Source: JAKAWQ01 sp035509315 (GTDB lineage Bacteria; Pseudomonadota; Alphaproteobacteria; Acetobacterales; Acetobacteraceae). From it: a stretch of DNA of 64,000 bases. Position 1 is the stretch's first letter. Every line of letters begins with the position of its first letter. Of the stretch, positions 1-8,354 are shown in pieces. The notes beneath the pieces were generated by a model. It was given only the letters and a program-made list of their open reading frames with translations, was not told the origin of the DNA and did not search any database. Location of the stretch: positions 1 through 64,000 of the forward strand of contig DATJLS010000059.1 of NCBI GenBank assembly GCA_035509315.1. The letters run 5' to 3'. Position numbers and translations under genes: made by a program.

Positions 1-228
1 CGCCCAGACCCCTTTGGCTGCCCATCGCTGAAAGCGATTGTAGAGCGTCTTCCGAGGACCATAGACCGGTGGTGCATCTTTCCACCGGCAGCCGGATATC
101 AGGACATGCACAATCCCGCTGATCACTCGGCGATCATCGACGCGAGGCTTGCCCCGAGTGTCCCGCGGGAGATGCGGCTTGAGCCGAGCAAATTGGGCTT
201 TCGTCAGCCAGAAGTATCCGTGATCCAA
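1..228 (-). CDS. IS5-family transposase, N-terminal part (runs off the window)
   Basis: The minus strand encodes the first 76 or so residues of an IS5-group transposase. It begins DHGYFWLTKAQFARLKPHLP, followed by a GKPRVDDRR stretch and the typical GCRWKDAPPVYGPRKTLYNRF segment of the N-terminal helix-turn-helix domain (known DUF4096-like region). I chose a TTG start at 228 because AAGGAG lies 7 nt upstream and no ATG is in frame. The DDE catalytic core would lie left of position 1. The 5' end of the element is probably between about 260 and 303; I could not define a terminal repeat because only one end is visible. What is left of the window decides whether this copy is intact. Confidence 0.8.
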   Translation of the reverse strand, partial: MDHGYFWLTKAQFARLKPHLPRDTRGKPRVDDRRVISGIVHVLISGCRWKDAPPVYGPRKTLYNRFQRWAAKGVWA

Positions 229-299
229 GAGAGAGCTCCTTCTGGAGATCTTGAATCACGCCAACCCCTCTCTGGGAATCCCTTTTATGGGTCCCAGCC

Positions 300-482
300 C
301 TAGTACGAAGCGCCGGTCTGCGTGATGATATGAACGCGGTTAACGGGAACTCCCGGCGTCCCGACCAGGCCAACCGAGGCATCATAGCCGTCACCGATCT
401 TTTTGCTGATCATCACGCTATATTCCTCCGGCCTATCCGGGAAAAAACGGATCCCGTCCATCAGTTCGGAAAGATCGAATGC
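300..482 (-). pseudogene. C-terminal fragment of an unidentified protein
   Basis: On the minus strand, upstream of a TAG at 300-302, the reading frame gives a protein-like tail: FDLSELMDGIRFFPDRPEEY, then SVMISKKIGDGYDASVGLVG and a GASY terminus. Composition in this part is protein-like, whereas upstream of about 482 the same frame turns into low-complexity Ser/Arg sequence antisense to another fragment. I read it as the truncated end of a gene cut by the same rearrangements that brought the IS. I do not recognise the family. A coincidental open frame is possible. Confidence 0.3.
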
Positions 483-483
483 C

Positions 484-675
484 GATCTTCCGGTATCAGA
501 GCTCGAGGACCCGATCGAAGCCCTCGTCAGCCTCCGCGACGAGCGCGACCTCGATCTCCAGCCGGAAGAAGACGCGGACGCGGAAGATGACGCCGCCACC
601 GTCGCTTTAGCGGAGCCCGAGGACCGGCGACGCATCGCCGCGATGTCACTCGGCCTCTCGGAAATCGACCCATGA
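484..675 (+). pseudogene. truncated small acidic protein, no start codon of its own
   Basis: The plus-strand frame reads LEDPIEALVSLRDERDLDLQ, then an Asp/Glu-rich segment and RRRIAAMSLGLSEIDP before a TGA. It looks like the body of a small acidic protein of the kind encoded just ahead of integrases in mobile elements. The frame stays open back to 403, but that part is antisense to the fragment on the other strand, so the true 5' end is probably lost. Its stop overlaps the next ATG (672-675, ATGA), which suggests the two were a translationally coupled pair. Function unknown. Confidence 0.35.
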
Positions 676-854
676 ACGGCTCCGACGAGCTGGCCGCCAC
701 CTCCGACCGGCTCGGGGCCCGCATGCACGCGTGCGATCCGCTGTCGCTCTCGAAAATGGGCGAGCTTGCCATGGCGCTCCTCAAGTCCGCACGCGCCTGG
801 CAGCGCACTCAGCTCGGAGCCCCCTTGCCTGCCCCGCATCCTCATAACCAGTGA
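672..854 (+). CDS. small hypothetical protein, probably truncated at its 3' end
   Basis: This 60-codon frame starts at an ATG that overlaps the preceding stop. It encodes MNGSDELAATSDRLGARMHA, then a helical stretch (LSKMGELAMALLKSARAWQR). The last residues (APLPAPHPHNQ) read into the integrase remnant that begins near 836 in another frame, so the natural C terminus is probably missing. Small helical proteins like this are common beside recombinase genes in alphaproteobacterial elements, but I cannot assign a function. Confidence 0.35.
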   Translation: MNGSDELAATSDRLGARMHACDPLSLSKMGELAMALLKSARAWQRTQLGAPLPAPHPHNQ

Positions 855-1204
855 AAACGTTGTGCCTCTACCTGAACTGAAGCACCTCCTCGATGCCACG
901 ACGCGAACCAGCGCCCAAATCGTGGTGAGCAAGAACACCGACCGCCACTATCAGGGGCCACAGTTCCAACAACACTTTTGCGGAGATCAGAGAGGCGGCC
1001 GGTTTGGTGCCTGCGCCGAAATTCACCGATCTGCGCCGGACCATGGCAACAAACCTCGGAGCTGCCGGATGCACGGATGACCAGATATGGGCCATCACGC
1101 GCCACCGAGCGCGCAAAGTCGTCAAGGTCCATGTGCGCCCCGACCGGACATTTGCCGAGCAGGCCATCCGGCGGCTAAAACGTACCGGCCAGAACGAGAG
1201 TTGA
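836..1204 (+). pseudogene. tyrosine recombinase (phage integrase) C-terminal remnant, frameshifted
   Basis: Two adjacent frames join into the catalytic half of a tyrosine recombinase. The first gives PLPELKHLLDATTRTSAQIV, then QGPQFQQHF. After a run of four T at 976-979 the sense continues one frame on as AEIREAAGLVPAPKFTDLRR, then TMATNLGAAGCTDDQIWAIT and AEQAIRRL. The LRRT box with its catalytic Arg is present. The later GH box reads RH, and the C-terminal nucleophile Tyr is not evident. One T fewer at 976-979 would restore the frame. The 5' half is absent, so the gene is inactive. It ends about 50 bp before tRNA-Thr, on the 5' side of that gene. Confidence 0.75.
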
Positions 1205-1252
1205 AGGGAAGTAAAAAGCCTTTCAACTCTGGTCCCGCTAAGTTATTGATCT

Positions 1253-1327
1253 GCCGGGTTAGCACAGCGGTAGTGCAGCGGTTTTGTAAACCGAAGGTCG
1301 GGGGTTCAAATCCCTCACCCGGCACCA
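1253..1327 (+). tRNA. tRNA-Thr(TGT), CCA encoded
   Basis: A full cloverleaf can be folded. The acceptor arm GCCGGGT (1253-1259) pairs with ACCCGGC (1317-1323). The D arm is GCAC/GTGC, and the anticodon loop TTTGTAA has TGT at 1285-1287. The T arm carries the TTCAAAT loop, A1324 is the discriminator and CCA follows at 1325-1327. The outermost anticodon-stem pair is a G/A mismatch. tRNA genes of this kind are common attachment sites, which fits the integrase remnant beside it. Confidence 0.96.
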
Positions 1328-1559
1328 ACGTCATACGAATGACAAGAAATCTCTGAAAGCAGCGTTTTCCCGGGTTCCGCGCCGCTTTACAGGGATGCAC
1401 AGGGAAGAAGCCCTCGATCCCCTGATACGCGATTCGATCCCCGGAATATCCCGCCCCCCAGGTCAGTGTCCGGCCACTTTGCCAAGGCAAGCGCAAGGGG
1501 TCGAGAGCCTCACGACCGTTGCGGGCACAGTCCTTGGTGACGACTCTTTGAAACCCCGG

Positions 1560-2600
1560 TCACGCCGCGGGCCTGGTCTGTCCGACCGTCACGTGGCACG
1601 CCCCGTCATGGCCAGGCGATGCCGGACGGAGCTTCGGCGTGAGCTGAGCACAGATGGAAACCGCGAGAGGACACCGCCACCGAAACCGGCACCCTTCTCC
1701 CGGTTCGACGACGCGCGGCGGCTCGCCGAGGTCGGTGGAGGTGATATTGAGCTCGGCTCGCGGATCCGGAACGGCGGAGAGCAGCAGGCGCGTATAGGGA
1801 TGCACCGGCCGATGCAGCACCTCCTCGGTTGGCCCCCTTTCCACGACCTGCCCCGCGTACATGACCACCACGCGATGGGCGACATAGCGCGCACTCGCGA
1901 TATCGTGCGTGATATAGAGAAAGGAGAGTCCCTCCATCTCGCAGAGCTGCGCCATAAGATTGAGCAGCCCGATGCGGATGGAAACATCAAGCATGGAAAC
2001 CGGCTCATCGGCCAGGACCACCCTTGGATGACAGGAGAGCGCCCGGGCAAAGCCAACGCGCTGCCGCTGCCCGCCGCTCAGCTCATGCGGATAGCGCCCG
2101 AGCATGCGCCGCCCCGGCGAAAGCTCCACGGAATCGAGCACACGGACGGCCTCCGCCTCGCGCTCCCCGCGCGAGAGCGACGGGCGATGGAGCTTGAGCC
2201 CCCGGTCGAGCGCGTAGCCGATCGTATGCACGGGGTTGAGCGAGCTGAAAGGATCCTGGAAAACCATCGGCACCTGGCCGCGATAGGCGAGGATATCGCG
2301 GCGAGAGCGAATCTTGCTGAGCGAACGCCCGCGAAACCGGATGTCCCCGGCTGTGGGCCGGAACACCATCGCGAAGAGACGCGCGACGGTGCTCTTGCCG
2401 CTCCCGCTCTCGCCCACGAGCGCCACGATCTCCCGCGCGTTCAGGGTGAGATCGACATCATCGACCGCGTGCAGCATACGCCCGAACAATCCGCCGATGC
2501 GGAAATGCCGCGTGAGCGAGACGGCTTCGAGCAGCGCCCCGCCCTGGTTCCTGCTCTCGGCGTCTTCACCCTCACGCACGGCCGACAACGGCAGCCTCAT
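1560..2600 (-). CDS. Opp/Dpp-type ABC transporter ATP-binding protein (OppF/DppF-like)
   Basis: This is the second ATPase of a peptide/oligosaccharide importer; it hydrolyses ATP on the inner face of the membrane. It shows Walker A GESGSGKST, Q-loop VFQDPFSSLNP, signature LSGGQRQRVGFARAL, Walker B VVLADEP followed by SMLD, and H-loop THD. The C-terminal oligopeptide-transporter tail is present, including the Cys-containing CRFRWRCPLAVSIC segment. I chose the ATG at 2600; a longer frame to 2636 would overlap the previous gene more. The overlap with the upstream ATPase is 29 bp. It is the last gene of a five-gene minus-strand operon, read in the order binding protein, permease, permease, ATPase, ATPase. 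Confidence 0.9.
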   Translation of the reverse strand: MRLPLSAVREGEDAESRNQGGALLEAVSLTRHFRIGGLFGRMLHAVDDVDLTLNAREIVALVGESGSGKSTVARLFAMVFRPTAGDIRFRGRSLSKIRSRRDILAYRGQVPMVFQDPFSSLNPVHTIGYALDRGLKLHRPSLSRGEREAEAVRVLDSVELSPGRRMLGRYPHELSGGQRQRVGFARALSCHPRVVLADEPVSMLDVSIRIGLLNLMAQLCEMEGLSFLYITHDIASARYVAHRVVVMYAGQVVERGPTEEVLHRPVHPYTRLLLSAVPDPRAELNITSTDLGEPPRVVEPGEGCRFRWRCPLAVSICAQLTPKLRPASPGHDGACHVTVGQTRPAA

Positions 2601-3600
2601 GCAGGAAGCAGCGGACCGAAGTCTCTTCCGCTTCATAAAGCCCCGGCGGGTCGATCGAGCAGCGCTCCATCACTTTCGCGCAACGCGGATGGAACCGGCA
2701 GCCGGTCGGCAGCATCACCATGTTTGGCGGCGAGCCCGGAATGCCCTTGAGAGGGATTTTCGGCCCGTATACAGAGGGAAACGATTCGAGCAGGCCCTGC
2801 GTATAAGGATGTCCCGGTGAATCGAAGATGCGGCGCGTCGGCCCGATCTCGACAATGATTCCGGCATACATGACGGCGAGCCGGTCGGAAAAATGGCCGA
2901 CCAGGGACATATCGTGCGTGACGAAGATAACCGCGAAACCGAGACTCCTCTGAAGCGTCTTGATCTGCGCCATCAGCGAGCGCTGGGCGACGACATCAAG
3001 AGCGGAGGTCGGCTCGTCCATGACGATGAGTTCCGGCGAAAGCAGCAGGGCCATCGCGATCATCACTCGCTGGCGCATGCCGCCGGAAAGCTGATGCGGG
3101 AAACTGTCGAGATGCACCGGATCGATCCCGACCAGCGAGAGCACTTCGCGCGAGCGTGCGCGGATCGCAACCCGATCGGCATGGCCATGGCCGCGCATCG
3201 CATCCGCATACTGCGCCGCAACGGTCTTCACCGGATTGAGCGCGTTCATGGCGCTCTGCATGACCACCGAATAGTCGCGCCAGCGAACGGCGCGGAGCGC
3301 ACCTTCGGAGAGCTGAACGAGATTCTGGCCCTTGAAGAGGATGGCTCCGCCGGCAAGCCGTGCCGGCGGGATGAGCAACTGGGTAATCGCGAAGAGCAGG
3401 GTCGATTTTCCGCACCCGGATTCGCCTACGATTCCAAGGAACTCGCCCGGATGCACCGCGAGACTCACTCGATCGACCGCCCGCGCCGGCCCATCCGGCG
3501 TCGGGTATTCAACCCGAATGTCACGGACTTCAAGGATCGGATCGGCCACCGCGTCCCCGAACCGGGCGAAGGGCCGGATTGCTGATTTCGTCGAACGCAT
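2572..3600 (-). CDS. Opp/Dpp-type ABC transporter ATP-binding protein (OppD/DppD-like)
   Basis: First ATPase of the same importer. Walker A GESGCGKST, an AMNALNPV Q-loop region, signature LSGGMRQRVMIAMALLL, Walker B LIVMDEPTSALD and H-loop THD are all visible. The oligopeptide C-terminal domain carries CRFHPRC and later Cys residues, which in this family may hold an Fe-S cluster. The ATG at 3600 gives a 71-bp overlap with the permease gene. A GTG at 3549, just before DPILEVRDI, would cut this to about 20 bp and is a reasonable alternative. It is translationally linked to both neighbours. Confidence 0.9.
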   Translation of the reverse strand: MRSTKSAIRPFARFGDAVADPILEVRDIRVEYPTPDGPARAVDRVSLAVHPGEFLGIVGESGCGKSTLLFAITQLLIPPARLAGGAILFKGQNLVQLSEGALRAVRWRDYSVVMQSAMNALNPVKTVAAQYADAMRGHGHADRVAIRARSREVLSLVGIDPVHLDSFPHQLSGGMRQRVMIAMALLLSPELIVMDEPTSALDVVAQRSLMAQIKTLQRSLGFAVIFVTHDMSLVGHFSDRLAVMYAGIIVEIGPTRRIFDSPGHPYTQGLLESFPSVYGPKIPLKGIPGSPPNMVMLPTGCRFHPRCAKVMERCSIDPPGLYEAEETSVRCFLHEAAVVGRA

Positions 3601-4468
3601 AATTCAGGAGCGCGAAGGCCCCGCCGAGGAGCGCGATGCCAAACCCCGGCGCGATCGCCCACAGCGGCAAGCCGGCCTGAAGCGCCTCATTGTTCTGCGC
3701 CCAGTACAGCATTGTTCCCCAGCTATCGGTATTGACATTGCCGAGACCGATGAATTGCAACCCGGCAGCCGTGAGAATCGCATAGACCGAAGCACCGAGG
3801 AAGTTGGCGACCAGCAGCGATGTCATGTTCGGAAGAATCTCGGAGACAATGATGCGCAATGTCCGTTCGCCCCGCAGCCTGGCCGCGACGAGAAAATCCC
3901 GGTTGCGGAGCGAAAGCACCTGCGCACGCAACTGCCGCGCCCCATAGGCCCAGCCGGTCACCACCAGAACCGCGATGATCGTCAGATTGCCTCCGCTTTT
4001 CGAATAGGCGGCGATGACGACGACGAGCGGAAAAGCGGGGATGACGAGAAACACGTCGGTGATCAGGGAGAGGATTCCGTCCGGCATGCCGGGAAGATAG
4101 CCCGCTGCAACGCCGATGAGGGCTGAGAGAATGGTGGAGAGCAGACCGGCCACGACGGCGATGACGAGCGATGCGCGCGCGCCCCAGATGAACTGGGTGA
4201 AGATATCCTGGCCGTAGGAGGTGGTCCCGAGCAGATGGTCGAAGGAGGCACCCTGGCCGGGCGGATAGAGCTCGGCCCCGGGCGTGCCGGGCGCGATCAG
4301 GCCGGGCACGAGCGCCATGATGATGAAGATCGCCAGCATGATAGCTCCGGCCATCGCCTTGCGATTCGACAGGATCGCGCGGCCAAGATTGCCGAGCCCC
4401 GGGAATCGCAGGCGAAAACGGGCCCCATCGGCCCGCATCTCGGGCGCCGAACTCGGCGCGACATTCAT
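3530..4468 (-). CDS. ABC transporter permease, DppC/OppC-like
   Basis: A 312-residue inner-membrane permease of the BPD_transp_1 family. It has an N-terminal membrane anchor (residues about 38-58), a periplasmic stretch with LLGTTSYGQDIFTQFIWGAR typical of DppC, and four to five further membrane spans. The EAA loop region is QVLSLRNRDFLVAARLRGE. I chose the ATG at 4468, which shares ATGA (4465-4468) with the stop of the upstream permease. A longer open frame reaching 5146 is only antisense-like extension through that gene. It pairs with the DppB-like subunit to form the pore. Confidence 0.9.
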   Translation of the reverse strand: MNVAPSSAPEMRADGARFRLRFPGLGNLGRAILSNRKAMAGAIMLAIFIIMALVPGLIAPGTPGAELYPPGQGASFDHLLGTTSYGQDIFTQFIWGARASLVIAVVAGLLSTILSALIGVAAGYLPGMPDGILSLITDVFLVIPAFPLVVVIAAYSKSGGNLTIIAVLVVTGWAYGARQLRAQVLSLRNRDFLVAARLRGERTLRIIVSEILPNMTSLLVANFLGASVYAILTAAGLQFIGLGNVNTDSWGTMLYWAQNNEALQAGLPLWAIAPGFGIALLGGAFALLNYAFDEISNPALRPVRGRGGRSDP

Positions 4469-5448
4469 GACGCGGCACGGGTTCGCGGATCGAGCAGGAT
4501 CGTGACCGCATCGACCGCGAGAATGGCGAGAAGCACAGCGAGGGTGATGATGAGGAAGAGGGTCTGCATGAGCGGATAGTCTTCGTTGAGCACGGCCTGG
4601 AGCATAATGTAGCCGACGCCCGGATAGGAGAAGACATATTCGACCAGGATCGCGCCACTGACCACGAGACCGAGCGACATGCCGAACCCGCTCAGATTCG
4701 GGAGGATCGCGTTGCGGCCGGCATAATCCATCATGATCCGCATCGGCGAAAGGCCCTTCGCGCGCGCCATCCGCACATAATCCTCCGCCAGCGTCATGAT
4801 CATGTTGTTGCGCATGGTGAGGATCCAGCCGCCGATCGAGGTAACGATGATGGTGATGCCCGGCAGCACGGCGTGGGCCAGCACATCCCCGACGAAAGGC
4901 CAGGAGAACGAGATCTTCATGCCGTTCGTATAGGCGAAGCCAAGCGGCAGCCACCCGAGCGAGATCGAGAAGATCAGGATGGAAACGAGCGCGATCCAGA
5001 AATAAGGAAAGGCGGAGAGCACGATGAACACGGGCGGCAGGATCGAGTCGAACCAGCCGCCCCGTTCCCAGGCCCCGATCATTCCGATCAAAGTTCCGAG
5101 CAGGAAGGCGATCACCGTGGTGACACCCACAAGCCCAAGCGTCCATGGCAGCGCACTGAGCACGACCTCGCTCACGGGATTGGGAAAGAAGGTGAGCGAG
5201 GTTCCGAAATGCCCAGTCGCACTATTCCTGAGATACGAGAGATATTGGACGAGAAGGCTTTCCTGCGCGTTCACGCCGAACGCCACCTCCATGGCCCGCA
5301 GGGCCTGGCCGTTCAGCTTGCCATGGAACCTCGCCATCATCGCGATCGCCGGATTGCCGGGCATCAGGCGCGGCAGGAAGAAATTGACGGTCATCGCCGT
5401 CCAAAGCGTGACGACGAAAAACCCCAATCTCCTGAGGACGTAGCGCAT
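4465..5448 (-). CDS. ABC transporter permease, DppB/OppB-like
   Basis: A 327-residue permease that begins MRYVLRRLGFFVVTLW, the usual first membrane span of DppB proteins, followed by the MPGNPA motif. The EAA-type cytoplasmic loop is DYVRMARAKGLSPMRIM, and the C-terminal region has EYVFSYPGVGYIMLQAV, characteristic of the subfamily. It lies 69 bp downstream of the binding-protein gene and overlaps the second permease by 4 bp. Family membership is clear; the transported compound is not given by this subunit. Confidence 0.92.
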   Translation of the reverse strand: MRYVLRRLGFFVVTLWTAMTVNFFLPRLMPGNPAIAMMARFHGKLNGQALRAMEVAFGVNAQESLLVQYLSYLRNSATGHFGTSLTFFPNPVSEVVLSALPWTLGLVGVTTVIAFLLGTLIGMIGAWERGGWFDSILPPVFIVLSAFPYFWIALVSILIFSISLGWLPLGFAYTNGMKISFSWPFVGDVLAHAVLPGITIIVTSIGGWILTMRNNMIMTLAEDYVRMARAKGLSPMRIMMDYAGRNAILPNLSGFGMSLGLVVSGAILVEYVFSYPGVGYIMLQAVLNEDYPLMQTLFLIITLAVLLAILAVDAVTILLDPRTRAAS

Positions 5449-5517
5449 GTTCCTTAGCGAAAGACGCTGCTGCGATGGCCTGGCAATCTCGCAATCACGC
5501 CGCCTGTTCCCCCGTTA

Positions 5518-7173
5518 TCATTTCTTCTGCAGGTGAAGCACGACCATCTCCCAATCGGGGATGACATAGCCGGCGAAAGGCTGTGCATAGGGATCCGCAG
5601 GCGTCGGCCAGCCGATGAATTCGCCGGTCGAATACTGGTCCCAGTCCACCTGCTCGGTGACCGGAATCAGCGGGACATCCTGCAGCAGGACGTTCTCGAG
5701 CTTCGACATGATGGCCTGCTGCTCGGAGGCGCTCGTGGTCTGCGCGTAGCTGTCGATCAGGGCGTCCGTGGATTTGTTCATATACCGCTCCCAGTTCGTC
5801 GCCGCGGATTTGCCGATCGGCGCCGAAGCCGGGCCATAGAGCCACTGCCGGAATTCGTAGTAAGGCGTCGGCCCGCCGGACTCGTAGGCGTAGGCAAGAT
5901 CGAAATTGCCGTTATAGAGCTTGGCGCTGTAATCGTCGCCCGCCAGGTTTTGCACATGGAGCTCGATCCCGGCCTGAGCAAGCTCCTGCGAGACCACCTG
6001 AAGTGCCGCGACCCAGTCCGTATAGGCGCTCTGGTTAATGATGGTGAAGGAGAGCCGCTTGCCGTCGGGCGAGACGAAGATGCCATCCTGACCACGCTTG
6101 TATCCCGCCTGCTCCAGGATCGCGATCGCTTTCTTGGGGTCGTATTTGTAGCCGGCCGCCTTGAGTTCGCCGGCGTCGAGCCATGAGGCGAAGGTGGGCA
6201 CGACGATCCCGGCCTGGTTCGCCGACGGTTCCTGGCCATATTCGCCGATCTCCGCCACCCGGTCGCGATCGATCGCGAACGCCATCGCCCGGCGAACCGC
6301 CACATCCTTCAGCAAGGAATTGGTCTGGTTGATGAAGATCGCGACATTGACGACAGGCGGAAACCAATAATGGTTGTCGGGGCTCTTCGAGAGGTACTCG
6401 GCCTTCAGGTTGGGGATGAATTGGCCGCCCCACTGCGCGCCCCCGGTCGAGAGAAGCGCGTTCGCCGGAGGATTGGTGGTGAAGGCGGGATATTCAATCC
6501 GCGAGATTTTCGGCAATCCGGCCTGCCAATAATTCGGATTCCGCGTGTAGCTCACATTCTGCGGCGTGCAGCGTTCGATGGTGAATGGCCCGGTACCGAC
6601 CGGATTCGCATCCTTGTAGGTGACAGGGTCCTTCACATTGCCCCAGACATGCTCCGGCACGATCCCGACCTGGTCGGCGACATAATAGAAATAGGGAACC
6701 GCCGGACCGTTGAACGTCATCACCACCTGGTCATCACCCTTCTGGGTGACGCTCGCGAGCACGGCCCAGACCGTGTTCAGATCGAGGGCCGGAAATTTCT
6801 TCAACAGGTTGAATGTGAAGACCACGTCTGCGGCGGTGAGAGGCTGGCCGTCCGTCCATTTCACCCCTTTGCGGATCGTGAAGGTGAGAACCTTGTTGTT
6901 GTCACTCCAGGCATAGGAGGTCGCAAGCCAGGGTGTGACCTTCGCATTCTGAAGGGTATTGACGAACATGAGCGTCTCGTAGACGACACCGACCGAAAGA
7001 AAGCTGGACTGCGGATTGAACGGGCTGAAGCCGCAAGTCCAGAGGAACTGCGCATCCGAGATCGTCAAGGTTCCGCCATCGGCGGCCATGGCAGGCGTCG
7101 ATGCCAAGGGGCCAATGCCCGAAGCAAGACCGAGCCCGGCGATCAGAGGCAGCATCCAGCGTTGTTTTCCCAT
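5518..7173 (-). CDS. extracellular solute-binding protein, family 5 (SBP_bac_5)
   Basis: A 551-residue periplasmic receptor for the transporter encoded downstream. It has a Sec-type signal peptide ending near STPAMAADG, then the family-5 pattern: WLATSYAWSDNNKVLTFTIR, WTDGQPLTAADVVFTFNLL, NPVGTGPFTIE and VRRAMAFAIDRDRVAEIG. The C-terminal segment TEQVDWDQYSTGEFIGWPTP resembles binding proteins of the Opp class that take oligosaccharides (cello-oligosaccharide type) rather than peptides. With the kinase and DeoR genes nearby this makes a sugar more likely, but that is inference. GGAG lies 8 nt before the ATG. Confidence 0.9.
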   Translation of the reverse strand: MGKQRWMLPLIAGLGLASGIGPLASTPAMAADGGTLTISDAQFLWTCGFSPFNPQSSFLSVGVVYETLMFVNTLQNAKVTPWLATSYAWSDNNKVLTFTIRKGVKWTDGQPLTAADVVFTFNLLKKFPALDLNTVWAVLASVTQKGDDQVVMTFNGPAVPYFYYVADQVGIVPEHVWGNVKDPVTYKDANPVGTGPFTIERCTPQNVSYTRNPNYWQAGLPKISRIEYPAFTTNPPANALLSTGGAQWGGQFIPNLKAEYLSKSPDNHYWFPPVVNVAIFINQTNSLLKDVAVRRAMAFAIDRDRVAEIGEYGQEPSANQAGIVVPTFASWLDAGELKAAGYKYDPKKAIAILEQAGYKRGQDGIFVSPDGKRLSFTIINQSAYTDWVAALQVVSQELAQAGIELHVQNLAGDDYSAKLYNGNFDLAYAYESGGPTPYYEFRQWLYGPASAPIGKSAATNWERYMNKSTDALIDSYAQTTSASEQQAIMSKLENVLLQDVPLIPVTEQVDWDQYSTGEFIGWPTPADPYAQPFAGYVIPDWEMVVLHLQKK

Positions 7174-7380
7174 GACGTGTACTCCGTTGATGTTCCTGTT
7201 GTTGTCCGTGACCGCAATTCTCCCACCCGGCGGGCCGGACGGGAGGATGCGCGGTCAAGTCGTTTCGCCGAATTCCCCTCGGCGTTTCGTGCATGAGAGG
7301 TCGGCCGGCCCGCAGGCGCTCCCCTTCGGCAGACATCGCCCTTGGAGCGCACGAAGAAGGGGAACGTCGCTCCATGAGTC

Positions 7381-8163
7381 TCACGTCATATAGACCCCGC
7401 CCGTCACGTTCACGGCCTGGCCCGTCATGAATCGCGCCGCGTCTGAGAGGAGAAAGACAACGAGCCCCGCGACATCCTCCGGTTCCTCGAGCCGCCTGAG
7501 CGGAGTCTGGGCAATGTAATCGGCGCGCACCGCATCGGGCGAAAGACCGCGCAGCTCCGCCTCCCACACCACTTCGCGCTCCTGCATGCTGGTACGCACG
7601 AAGCCCGGGCAGACCGCATTGACGCGAATTCCGTGCGGCGCAAGCTCGCGGGCGAGCGCCTGCGTCCAACCAACCACCGCGAACTTGCTTGCCGAATAAT
7701 GCGCAAGCAGCGGCGCGCCGACCTTCGCCGCCAGCGAGGCGGTATTGCAGATCACGCCCTTGCGTCCAATCGCGAGAAAATGACGCGCGGCAATCTGGTT
7801 CGAGAGAAATACGCCCCGCGTGTTGACCGCGAAATTCTGCTCCCACTCCTCGTCGGTAATCTCAACGGCGCGGCGCATCGTCGAAACACCCGCATTGGCG
7901 ACCAGAAGATCGATCCCGCCGAGCCAGCTGATCGCTTCGGCAAAGCCGGCCTCGACGCTTGCCCGTTCGCGCACATCCATGGCGACGGGGAGGGCCTCGC
8001 CCACCTGCGCGGCAGCGCGGCGAGCGGCAATGATATCGATATCGGCGATCGCCAGGCGCACGCCATGCGCGGCGAGCGCTTCGGCGATGGCAAAACCGAT
8101 GCCCGTAGCGCCACCTGTGACGAGCGCGGTCTTCCCGGCGAGATCGCTCCCCAGAAGCGGCAT
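7381..8163 (-). CDS. SDR-family NAD(P)-dependent oxidoreductase
   Basis: A 260-residue classical short-chain dehydrogenase. It has the TGGATGIG nucleotide-binding loop near the N terminus, the NAG motif (LVANAGVS) and the catalytic YSASK with an upstream Ser. The family C-terminal pattern CPGFVRT is followed by FLLSDAARFMTGQAVNVTGG. It probably oxidises a polyol or sugar acid. It begins 12 bp from a perfect dyad and is divergent from the DeoR gene. The ABC operon starts 207 bp downstream of its stop, so it may be the first gene of that transcript. The substrate cannot be read from the sequence. Confidence 0.88.
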   Translation of the reverse strand: MPLLGSDLAGKTALVTGGATGIGFAIAEALAAHGVRLAIADIDIIAARRAAAQVGEALPVAMDVRERASVEAGFAEAISWLGGIDLLVANAGVSTMRRAVEITDEEWEQNFAVNTRGVFLSNQIAARHFLAIGRKGVICNTASLAAKVGAPLLAHYSASKFAVVGWTQALARELAPHGIRVNAVCPGFVRTSMQEREVVWEAELRGLSPDAVRADYIAQTPLRRLEEPEDVAGLVVFLLSDAARFMTGQAVNVTGGVYMT

Positions 8164-8174
8164 GTTGGCTCCTG

Positions 8175-8193
8175 CCGGATATTCCGTATCCGG
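8175..8193. promoter_or_regulatory. perfect inverted-repeat operator in the SDR/DeoR intergenic region
   Basis: CCGGATA-TTCCG-TATCCGG is a perfect 7-bp dyad with a 5-bp spacer, 12 bp from the SDR start codon. A second, overlapping half-site pair (GTATC/GATAC, to about 8200) extends it. The intergenic region lies between the SDR and a DeoR-type repressor, so this is the natural operator for autoregulation and control of the SDR/transporter genes. Assignment to the DeoR protein is inference. Confidence 0.55.
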
Positions 8194-8354
8194 ACGATAC
8201 CGCGGCTTCTCCCAAAGTCAATCAGATTGGCACACCTTGATATGCGCGATCTTGTTTGTTTCGGTTTCCATCGCGCCGAGGTTGGGCTATTCAGCGGAAT
8301 GAAGACCGGGGCCTGCCTCGCCGGCGAAGAGGCGACGGACCGGATGGCGGAGCG

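Noticed and set aside
1..1330. A prophage or genomic island starting at tRNA-Thr
   Set aside because: Only a 3' integrase fragment and small mosaic pieces are present; no phage structural or replication gene is found within the window.
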